Below, piece by piece: positions 33,101 to 45,701 of a stretch of 64,000 nucleotides of DNA. Each line of letters opens with the position of its first letter. The stretch's first letter is position 1. Under the pieces are notes generated by a model, which saw only the letters and a program-made list of their open reading frames with translations, was not told where the DNA came from and did not search any database. The stretch covers positions 31,605,075-31,669,074 of the forward strand of contig NC_052392.1 of the NCBI RefSeq assembly GCF_009389715.1, given 5' to 3'. A program made the position numbers and the translations under genes. Source of the DNA: Phoenix dactylifera (lineage: Eukaryota; Streptophyta; Magnoliopsida; Arecales; Arecaceae).

Positions 33101-36100
33101 ACCGGCCTTGCTCTTTAAGCCCCTTAAGCAATAGCATTGCAGTAGCCATAATCATTAAACTCACTGGGAATACATATGAGAGCAGATTTCTGACAGGAAG
33201 AATCATAGAAAAGGTCATAAAATAGCATATAATATTACATAGAAAACTAAAGATATATTCTAAAGCAGCATGATTGATTGATATAGAAGCAAAAACAAAA
33301 CAGAAAGCAGCACCTATTTTGAAGATAAATAATTGCTAAAGAGTTTGAAACTAAGAAATTGAACACTTGCAACTCATATGAACAAAACTGCCTGCAAATT
33401 TCCCATAAAAAATAAATTAAATTAATTCTTGGTATTTGTAAACACGTGTACATTCTACATGTGTGATACCCATGGTTACCCCTTAGGTTCAGATATAGTT
33501 AGGTGTTGAAAAGGCATTTATAAATGCATGGCCGATAAATATTATGAGCTCACAATTCTTTCTTCACTCAAATTCTAAGAGTAGTCTCAAGGACCTAAAT
33601 TGTAATTCTACTGTGTTCTGAGTTCCACTTGGATCTCAGTAATTAAATGAGTTGCCCCATGAGAAATGGAAGTACTAAAGCATGTTATTGTATAAATTTG
33701 ATAAGAAAAGGGCTGCTTGCTTGGAATCATTGGATACGTACCATATTGATAAGATGAAAAATACAGAAACAGTATGTTAGTAGTTTGTCTCAGTAAATTA
33801 TATTATTCATCCACTGCTTACAAAGTTTGATTCTGTCTTGGAATAATCAACATAATGGTTAAATAGGAGTCATTGGTAAGGGAAAGGAGAAAAAGATATA
33901 GGAATCTAAAACCAATAGAAGAAAATGAAGGGACTTTAATTCCATTTCAACAAGATCAGAGTGGAGAAAAGAAAAACTGATTCGAAGGATTAGGCAGGAG
34001 GGGGAATTAATGGGTCAGAAACTTCTTTTTCCATAATATTGAGGAGAAGAAGAATTAAAAATATTTACAAAACAACAATTTTCAATTTTCAGATCTCCAT
34101 GGAGCCAATATTATAATAGTCTTGTATCAATCCAGATAAATTCTATAATAAATTGATGACTTCCTTGTTCCAACTTTTAGGAAAGAAGTCAACATATGCG
34201 CACATAAAAGAATTCTTTTAATAGAAACAAAGTTTAACCTTATTTTTACACATTCAAGTTGACTTGTGAACCAACAACGGAAACCAAACCTAATTTTCTT
34301 GTTTAGATCCTCCAACCACCCTACTTCCACAGAAACAAGAAGTAGAACATAATGATTTGCTAGATTAGATGGATGGGAATTAATGGATGGGAACAGCCTA
34401 TTATTCTTGGATAAGTAAGAAGAAGTAGGACCAACAAAAATTAATGGAAAAAGATCGAATGAAGAAGAGGAATCGCTTTCGACATTGAATCCAGAATAAC
34501 ATACTAGTATCTGTAAGGCCAGAAAATTGTATCCTGGGAATATTGAAGCTAGCCCTTTATACAGTCATTTACTTATCAACAAGATCTCCCAGCACACTGA
34601 AATTGGCCTCTGTTTTTCTGACTCTGGAAACTTATAAACAGATGAATACCTTGAGAAGTAAACATGCGCCCTAGCTAAATAACATAATGAGGGCAGACGG
34701 ATATAGTCCATTTTATGGAAAAGGTGTGGTAGCATATACACCTAAAAGAAAGCAACCAAGAAAAACATATGCTACTATAAATGGTTAAAATTCATAATTC
34801 TTGCAAAGCCTGAGCTTCAATGAGAACTTGGATTGGGCAAAGACCTACACCTATCATGACAGGGGCAACATTGAGCTTTTATCTGACATTCAAGCCTATA
34901 ACTTCCAAGCAAGAGAGTCAGGATTGTAGATCTCTTATCATCAGTCTAAAAATCTCATTAGCCTTCTGAGACCTTGATCCAAAAACATTTTTCCACATAA
35001 GTTCTCTACAACTATTTTCAATATCCTAGCAAACACCAAATCTATTAGAGTGAAATCTTTTAAAGTAAAAGCAAATAAATTTTGTCAATCAAACTTGAAA
35101 TACAGCAGATATTCAGAAACAGCACTTCCGAATGTACATTTAGTGTGATACATAATTCCATCGGACAATTGTCATGTGGAAAAGGGGGATCCCATCTATG
35201 AGGGATCCTGTCCAAGAAAATAAATGGTGCAATGTCACCCAGAAGTAATTAATGTTTCTATTTGCCTTCGTTTCTGATCCGAATTCTTTATGAGACTGTA
35301 TTAAACATCAAGCATTGAAATAAAACTGCTTACCTAAATATAATGGTATAGGCAAATACAAGAAAAGTAATAGTCAGTCGTGGCTCTTCCCAGCACTTTA
35401 GTTTGTCAAACTTTTTGGCAACAACCACAAATGGAAGCATAAGCTCCTGAATTTCCAAAAAAAAAAAAAGAATAAATTATCTTACTGGTGATATAGAGAT
35501 AATGGCACTTTATTTCAACAATGAACAAGCTAGGACCACTTAGAGAAAATGGCACTTTATTTCAACAATGAATATGGAAGGAGCTTAGAAGGTAGGATTC
35601 CATTTAGAGAAAACGGCACTTTATTTCAACAATGAACAAGTTAATACCACTTGATAAAAAGGATGATATTAAAACTACCAAATAGAATTTGAAAGTTCTC
35701 ATTATGTGAATAAAGATGAAATATAAAAATATTTCTGCATATGCTTGAGCATCATACACCAGTCCATAAGCCCATAAACTTTCCTCCTACTTCTGTAACA
35801 AATTTGGATTTCTTTGCCTGCATCTGTTCTTCATAGTGATCCAAAATAACAATATAGTCACTCGGATATCAAAAGCCCCTTGAGTTTTACTAAGACTTCA
35901 TTTTCATTTGAAATCTCACAAAGCCACTTGACATGCAGTTGTTTATTTCAGTTGATCCCTAACACTTATTTTCCAATATTTTCTACATTAAAAAAAAAAC
36001 ATTATTGATGATGGTCCCAGACTTGGGAATCACATGAATGCAAGGACAGCTACCTGTCTGGGGAAAAGAATGCATATCTTCATTCATCAGTCATACATGC

Positions 36101-39100
36101 AGCCATAAATAAGTAGACATATAGACAAATGAATATACAATAATCCTGAAAATGTCAAAAAACAACAAACAGATGCACAAAGGGAGAAGGATATGATACT
36201 CTAATCTGCAGAATAGGTTCTAGGGGAATGAATAATTAAGAATGACTAAGTTTACAACCTACCAACTAGCATTATATGCTTTGTAGAAAGCCCTTGTCAG
36301 TCCAAAGTTGTCGTGACCGAGTCCTAGTGTCACCTAGACACTTGCCAAGTGTCAAAGCATCAGACAGAACAGCCTCCAAAAAACTAGGCACAGGCACAAG
36401 CACACAGACACATACATATATTGATTTATGTATGTATATACATGTTTATGACTAGATACATAAATTTTATGTTTGTGTTTGCATGCTTATGAAAAAAAGA
36501 GAACTAAAAAGGGTGAGGACAATTATATGTGCTGTCTAACGGACAAATTAATATAATAACCATGAATGTGCAAGTTGTTTTAAGTCATTCTGTTTAAGAT
36601 TACTTAAGATGTGTTGAGATACTAAATTGATATAGTTTGCGAGAACTTTATATTGAAATATAATGGCACTTGCAATGTTCATATAATTATGATAACTTTA
36701 TATTAGAAATATAAAGACACGTTGCTTAAAGTGTCCATGCAACCTTGATAACTTTATATTAAGGACAATTCGCTTGAAGTGTCCATGTAATCTTAATAAC
36801 TTATATATACTAAAAACGTGGAGGCACTTAGCTTAAAGTGCAGAACAGTTGAAATTAAGAATCCCCTGCATAACACTCCAAAAGGAAAAAGTGCCAAGCG
36901 TCAGACACTTTTCCTGACATTAGCAATTCTTCAAAATCGCGCAGACATGTCATGTTGGTACACTTCTAGAAACCTAAAAAATGAAGTATCTAGGTAACAT
37001 AGTCAAGTAGGAGAAAATAAAATTGAACATTGACATCAGTTCAAAAATTGGGCATAAAACATTCTTAAACTTTGATGGATTGTTATTTGACTCGTGAAGC
37101 CAAACCAACATAGATGGAGTCAGGATAATCAGTCGATTTTGTGGCCCCTGTGAAAGTAGTGTTGATGGAGATATGTATTTCCCAGTTTTCTTCCCAATAT
37201 TTTCTTATTTTTTAAATTTCTTTTTATGGCTCAGGCCATGTTAACTTTGTATTCATGCATCTGAAAAAAGATAAGCCATGAATTTGTACTCTCCCTTATT
37301 CTATTTCATAATATATCATTGTATCACAAATTACTTTACACAACAAAAAAGCAAGAGATCAGAATTGAAAATGATGAAGAAATACACTCAAATTTTAGCT
37401 CAGAAGAAAATTTCAATGAACTAAAATAAAATACCATTGACAATCCTAGACTTCTTAACATGTTTACTCCAGATTTAGTTGAACTCTTTAAAGCAGGTGT
37501 GATAGATTAATTATCTGTAGATAATCTGCTGGGTTTAGAGCACAGATAATGACACACTAAGTCCTTGAAGGGATTTTTTAACTTGAACACTTGACCTTCT
37601 AATATGTAATGCATGCTATCTGACAAATAGTCCTGATGCAACATGGTTTCATCATAAACCCTGATAGATCTCCGAATTTAGAACGTTTTTTGAGTAGGAA
37701 AAAATACCTTGAAAAGGTCAATATTGCTTGGGATTCCTTTGATCATAGCAGCATCAATTGTTGCTTGAGTCTTTTCAACCATTTGGCTTCTCTCTTTGCA
37801 TGTCAATGCTGCCCTTTCTACAAGATTCAGATCAGCTACAACTAGGTCTTTGCCCAATACAATCCCTTGTTTAGCTAAGGAATTCCTCCAAAAGGAAACT
37901 GAAGATCCAGATGTCCAAGTTGGAGATCTCATCCACTTGCACAAGTATACACTTCCATCTATGTCAAACACATGAGCATTGCCACCAGAAGGATCTTCGG
38001 AATGTTTCACCCATTGAGTTTGTTGGTTGTCTGCTTGCTTGAAATTTGTTATTAATTGCCCACCCCAAAAATTTACTGCTAAGGTCTGAAGAACAACATC
38101 ACCATAAGGTACATTTCGCAAATACGAGAACTGAACTAACTTAGCTGGATCCTCAGACATCTTTCGAATAAACTGAAGTGATTGTAGCCTTGCAATACTG
38201 TTCGCTGCACTTCTAATAGCTTTCCTCTTTCCTTTATGAGCACCATACACATGATGAATTGATGGATCATCATCAGAGGGTCCGTATTCTCGTATGAAAT
38301 CATACAATGAAATGACCTCACTAATAAAAGCATGCCAGACATCTCGTCTCATTTCACTACCAAAATCAACAAATTCCAATACCCAAGTTCCTGACCTGAT
38401 CAAAACTGAACCATCAGATCTATTATGCACTTCCAAGCAAATAATGTATCAATACATATAAGACAACAAAATAGCATCCTGATGATGTTGGTTACCATAC
38501 AACCAAGCCAATCATAGTCATGATGCAAAGAGATGATTGGTGCATGCAAATAGGATAGACACAGAAACACAAGATGAATAGAAATTGTTAAGTACACTCA
38601 CTCAAGTCCAGAAGAAACAGAAACAGCAGAGTCAAAAAGTTTCGATCCAAATGGTCCAACTCTTGCTTTCTCAACACGTGAACCATGATGTGTAAGATCT
38701 AGTCTGATAGATTTTTTAGTACCTGCCAGTCCAATGGCCTGCCAATATCAATGTAAAGGAGGAGCAGTTGTGGGCAATTTATAGTAACCAAGTTAACGAA
38801 ATACATGAACGGAAGAAAAAGAACAGACACCATGTAACATCACCGCATGGTTGCAAGTAGATGGAACAAAGTGATCTATCATAGCTAACTACAAAACATT
38901 TTATTGGCACACAAAATACTGGAATAAACGACAAGCTAAAATTTTTATTAGTACATGGATGTTCCTGTTTCTTTCAGCAAGATCCAGCATCAATTTCCAT
39001 TGATAGATTCTTCAAGAAAACCAACGCAACAGCTATATTCTTAACTCCAAGTAAATGTTTCTGCCAGGAAAAACTTAAAATATAATAGCTACTACCTGTT

Positions 39101-42100
39101 TAAGCTAGGCTTATTTTATTGTTTTATGTCAGCAACATTATTTTAATAATAACAACTTTTCCTAGCAAGGACCCTATCAAGAAGCAGTTGCAAATCAAAA
39201 TCTTTGAACAAAACAAAACTCGATTGGTGGAAGTACGAGTAATCATTATGTAGCAAAACATAGAAACTATGTTACCTGGACACTTCATTTTTCAGGTTTT
39301 TGGAAGTGTCAGACCTTTTGGGCACGTGGATGTGGCATGTGCCCAACAATTGGAAACTTCTTTTTGGAGTGTCATGTATGGGACTCTTAATTTCAAGTGC
39401 TGGAAACTTCAAGCAAAGTGTCCTTATGTTATTAATATAAGTTATCAAGGTTTTATGGACAGTTTAAGAGAAGTGTCCTTGTGTTTTAAATATAAAGTTA
39501 CTAAATTTATGTGGGTGGATATTTCAAGATGATTCTCTTTACGTTTTTAGTATAAACTATAAAGTTATTATAATTATACGAGTAATAAGTGAAGTGCCCT
39601 TATGTTATAATATAAAGTTATCATGAAAAATTACCGATTTAGTATCTCAAGACATCTTGACTCTCTTAAACCAAATAACTTAAAGAACTTGTGCACTCAT
39701 GGCTATTCCATAATTCATTTGTTAGCATATATAATTCTCCTCCCACCCCCACCCCCCAACAAATGCCTATATATTTGGAGGATGCAGTGTTGACACTTGA
39801 GGACACTTTAACACTTGGCATCCTGTGTTATCAGTTTATTTTTTTCTGAATATATACATAAAATGTATTTACCATAGCATCCGTACATGGGTCCATAGCA
39901 TGTTCACATTAGGATGGTTCCTTACAAGGAGTGAGTTCCATGTAAGTGTATACATGTGTTTTCTACACTTATAAGTGAGCATTCTTACAGAATAGGTTTG
40001 CAATGAGAAACTCCTAGGCAATACATATGCATAAATGACAAGCATAGCATGACTGTTTGTCAGATGGCCAGGAAACAAGCACATCTACTAGAACCACAGA
40101 GGAAAAACAATTATACCTCAAAATATAGTGCATTATCTGTTAAAGTCAGATTTCCAGGCCATGCAATGTTATCCTCCCATTTTAAAACAGGCCGCTTCCT
40201 ACTGGAACCTATGCAGAGAAGTTGCTCATCAGACAACAAAACATCTCCAGTTTGGTATGATTTCCTTCCCTGATGTACCCTATACAATAGTTAAAGTCTA
40301 TAAGCAAAGATCTACACCAAGCACCATGATGACAAAAATTGAATATAAAAAATGATACACAAGATACAAAATTTAATATTTAAAATGGTCACTAAGAAAA
40401 CAAGTATGCAACAAATCATTCTAGTAGAACAAAATGTTAGGTGGTTATATCTGTAATAGGATAGAAGCATCTTGTATCAATTTTAGATATAAGAAAATGG
40501 GAACCTACAAAATTTGTCATAACCACCATGGAACTTATGAGTCAAATGATTTATAGGAGTTGACCACAGAGTAATATCTATGGTCAGTGGCAACAGCTTC
40601 AATTGATCAAACTGGCTATAACCCTAAAACATTAACAACTGAAGCTATTTTCCTTTCAAGGAAATTGATGGAAAGAATACAAAGAAGAATAGATACTTAT
40701 GCATGATTTTTGCCAAGTAAAAAAAAGTTTGGAGAATATTTGATGAGTGCTAATGACAGAAGGCATAGACCAATTATTGTTTCAGAACCATTAAAGATAT
40801 GCTTGAGAGGATGTAACAAGAATGGAAAGTAACTACACTGACACTGATAAGATTCTACTAGCGATCCTATCATAGATAATCTGATTGTTCATATTCCAAG
40901 AATTTTCTAGATCTGTACAATGCTATAATAACAGATGAACTGAACACAAGGGTGAAAGTTGAGATGAAACTATGGAGGAAGAGGTCTAAAACTCGAGGAC
41001 ATTGGTTGAATCAAACAAAATGTATGGATGCTATTTTAGTAATATATAAAATGTAAATTGAGGTCCCTTATAAAATATATGCCCAGGAGTTCACACCATA
41101 TCTTAGATCTAGTATGTAAAAGAACAAAGACCACTGGACAAATTTAATGAAATTAGAACAAATTTCTGATTTCAAATCAAAGATTTTTAAAATCCAAAAC
41201 AACAGCAAAATAAAAGTTTTACTTAGCTTCAAATGTTGGGTAAATCTGTAAGGACAAAGTACATAAGAATCCTCAGATGGGTTTCTTGAAAAACATGGAT
41301 GATGTAGTCTTTGAGAGTTGATAAAATTTTTGATGTTAGGAGAACGACACACTAATTGTGAATGAAGTGATGGAGATGGATTATGATGCCATAGCTGCAT
41401 GAAGAAAAAAAGGGAGAAGAGCCCAGAAAAGGAAGACCTATGAATACACGAACACAATCCCAGAAAAGGGATTAGCAAAAAATTGCTTTGGTAGAGGATA
41501 AAGCCCCTGGCACAAATAAATGGCAATGTATAACCTATGCCAACTGCAAATAGATGAGATGGACATTGTTAATTATGGTCAAGGTTATTTTGGTTAAGTC
41601 AACTTTAAGTTTTGGGTCTGAAAAATCTAAAGTGATGTACCAAAATGAAAACCTAGATGTTAGCATAGTTGCAACCCTGGGAAATGGATGTGGGAAACAA
41701 GACATATTTCCAAAGTAGGAAACATTCCCCTCTTTTTCATACAGGAACATGTTTGTGTATTTTTCTGTGCATATCCCTTATGTTTCTCACTCGCTTCCCA
41801 ATTTTGTAGAAAAGAATTGAACCAGCTTTTAAGCACTTTCCTACTAAACAGTTAAGCTGCATGGAAAGTACATTTCTTGAAAATCATGCATGCTATTACT
41901 TGTCAAGGTATATTTATTTTTCCACACAAGGTTTACATTTTAACTAGCTAAATATTGCAGGCTCTGTTATCTGGACACTCATATCTAGCTTTAATAAACC
42001 ACAACGGATATGTGTCCCAATTGGATAGTTGTCAGACGATTGGACACTTATCAAATTTTTCTTGCTGCAACTTTTAGAAATTGGCAAAAAGTTAGACTCT

Positions 42101-45100
42101 TCCAACAAGAAGTTCAAATTTAATTCTTTAAAGATTGATAAAAAACGCAGGAATAAAAAACTTTACAGGTGTCATTTTCTAAAATGCTTAAGCTACTTGG
42201 GAAGTTTGTGTGAAAACCATTTACATGGAAAGACTTTAACAAATAATATCTTTTACTATTTTTTAAACAATATTTATATATATTATATATTAGTTAAAAT
42301 TACTTTTCCTTTTTACCTCTTGCCATGGCAGATTTTTGGACACGTGGGTATTTTATTCTCATGTCCATGTCCATGCAACACTAATTGCAGCCTACAAAAT
42401 TATAATTCTAGAATGTTTCTCTCTCAAAAAAAAAAAAAAAGATTCTAGAATAAGTGTAAGAAACCCATATCCATGTGCATAAAACAAATAAGAATGGTGA
42501 AATATAACAGAGGAATCGCTTTATTAAAGTATTAATTAATTGGGAGCAAGGACTATGGCATACCATGCATCATTACAAGCAAGCATAGTACATCTTCCAC
42601 ATCAAACAATCCTGATTTTAACTGTGCCCAAATCAAATTGTTACTCAAATTCATGGTTTCAAAAATCTTGGTAGAGCTATATACTGTTTGCTGGCCAACA
42701 ATATATCTACAAGCAGTAAATGCTCTATCGACACACGGTATCCGCTAGAACCATAACAAAAAGAAAAGTTTAAAAACACCTATGATCTTGATTCGAAGCA
42801 ATAGGGGGTCCATATGAGGAGATTTTAGAGTGGTCTGGATAGGTTCAACCCAGTTCACTTGTGGAAGTATCGCAACGTGTGCCCTATGCCGGTCCTTAGC
42901 CAGTAGGAGTGAGGTTTTAGATGAAGGCATAGCATAAACAAGGACAATATACTATTCAAATTCATAAAATACCGACTTAATATAGAATTAAATAAATCAA
43001 ACTAAAAGGAGCCTGAAAAATGATTTTAACTTATTCTAATGCGGGACCACCCATGCCAGCCCATGGCATGATTTATCACTATAACCTGCAATTGCTCAGA
43101 GCCTCAGACCATTATCACCAAGACAAGCTGGTAAATGATGTTCACCTCTTTATTATGAGACATACCTTGCAATAATGCATATTCTACAAAACGGTATAAT
43201 CCAAACCGTGATCCTTGTTATATAGAGCGATGAGTTAATTTTTAATTTGTCATGACTTAAGTACTACTCAACATAACCAGTTCATTTCATTGGAATTTAA
43301 AAGAGAGTTGCAATCTTGCTAGGAGGAAACCTGGCCCCTACCACATAATAATGTGGATTTGGAAACCTTGTGTTCAGATATACAAAGCATCTGTTATATT
43401 AATTGTATCCGTTTAGAGTTTTTTTGTTACATGATCATTTATTCCTTTTAAATTCACTTTGGCAGGTTTCAGATTCTTGCTTCAAATATCCCCCCTCCCA
43501 GTCCCCTTATTGTGTGAGAAGGAGAGGAAGATCTATTTCTATTAGAATTACCTGGGTTTGGATTTTTCAGTATATGCCACTCAAGATTCAAACCTGGAAC
43601 CTCTAGTTTGAAATGGACGGGATGACTATTGAGGTAATCTTCGGTTCATATACTTGCTTCAAATATCATCACATATTTTTCCATTCATGTCTAGTTCATT
43701 GCTTTGCCTTATTCTTCACCTTTTGCATACAGGTTCTGATTTTCAACTTTACCTAAATACACCAATGTAGGCCTCCACTGGCCAATTGGCCTCGGTCAGG
43801 AATCCAGACCAATGCACATTGAGACAGATTTCCTACATGCAAATTGCAAAGTGCTAATACTGAGTTGAGGTCCATCATACAAGTCAACTAAGCTTTAATC
43901 CCAAACTGGTTGGGTCAGCTGAGTCCATCCTTTTCTTCGGTCAATCATAAAACTCTCAAATCAAAGTCTTCTAGTAAAGCTGTGAAGCCATATTCTGAAA
44001 TGATTCATTTCTCCAGTCCAGGTTGTTTCTTTTGGTCTTTCAAAAGGAACTTTTGTTTTTTTTAATAAGCTAGTTGGTCAACAAATTATAATTATTGATT
44101 AAAACAACCAATTAATGAAAAATTTTGCAAGATCCAAATACATCACTTCCATGATTGATGTTTATTAAGAGAACTGAATCATGATGAACACCAATCTTGC
44201 AAATTAAATACATCTAAATACAGGAATTCCAAGAAATGAGTGTATATATATGAACCAAGATGCAAAATTTTGGACCAAATGAAGGGATACTTACTTGAAA
44301 AGTTCAGCAAGGTATGTCATCCACATGCTCAAAGAGAGTCCTTGTTCATTTCCAACAAGAGCCTTAAAAAGATGATGTGCAGTTGATGTATCAGCAACAC
44401 CTGCAATAGCAGGAGCAATTCGAACGAAGGCCTGCTCCCCAACCAGTCTCCTCTAAATGGTAAAAAGGCATCAACATTTAAGAACACATATTAATCTGAT
44501 ATAATCTTATTACATATTCCAAATTCACAGAACTATGTTATCAAATTCAAATATGAAACAAGAGACTTGGAAAATTTAGCTTGCTCATCCAGTGACTTTT
44601 CTTTCCCAACTTCATATATATTTTTATACAGTCTAAGAATCCAAAGGGATGCAGAAAAGGAGGAGATGAAAGAAGAAATATTAGCTCTACTAAGCTGCGT
44701 TTGGTTGCAGAATAAGATAATCCGGAGTTAATAGTTTAACTTATCCTAACCTACTTTACTGTGAAATATGTTACTCCATCCTGTAGGGTGGAATAGTTTA
44801 ATCCTGTTTAGGTGGAAAAGTAGTTTTACCAACCTTTTAGAATGTGCGCTCTGCTCTCAGAATGAGCTTGTTAGTTTTCCAGCATTTGTTGGGTTAAAGT
44901 GGAACTATTGAATTAAAGGGGCTTTAATCTACTTAACCCTTCTTTGGCCCTCAACCAGACAGAGAAATAACAGTAGGTGAAGTCTTTTTTCCCAATTAAA
45001 CAATCAAAGACGTATTATCATAGGCAAATTCTTTGAATCAAGTCAGTGTAATTTTACTTGACTAAATTTGTGATAGTCTAGAAGTTGAAGGAAACGACTG

Positions 45101-45670
45101 TTATCGCTAACTTCTGTTAAAATCAATGATAGTTGTTAAAATCCTATAACAGCACGTGATCAAAGTATAGAATGATTTAATAGGTTTTAATTAATTTTTA
45201 TCTGGCACAAAGTCCACTAAGATGTAAACTACTATACTTTGAGAAATGTTTAAGTCTACAAAATTAGTTTCATCTCAATGCAGACTAAGGTGACACAGAA
45301 TTGTATATGCTTTCATAATTTACCCTATTTTACTTGTATTGGTTTCTAGCTGTGTTTTAAGGTCATTAATAGGCAGACAGTGAAACTCGTGATATGACTC
45401 TACTTGCATATGCAAAGGATTACTATAATTGAAAATATTTCCTTCCAAAAATAAAAAAATATGGTCAGGAATAATATAAAAATATTTTACATGAAAGATT
45501 TATAAGGAAAGAAAAAAGAAAAAAGAAAACAACTTAAAGGTCTACAATTAACTTCTGGCTTCTGATAGTATCTCGTGAAGCAAAGCACATTAACTTACAT
45601 AATCTGAAGAGGGGACAAACCATTTGTTTCCTTTGTTAGTGAAGGTAAGCATTATTCCTTCATTAGCAAG

Positions 45671-45701
<31 letters not shown>

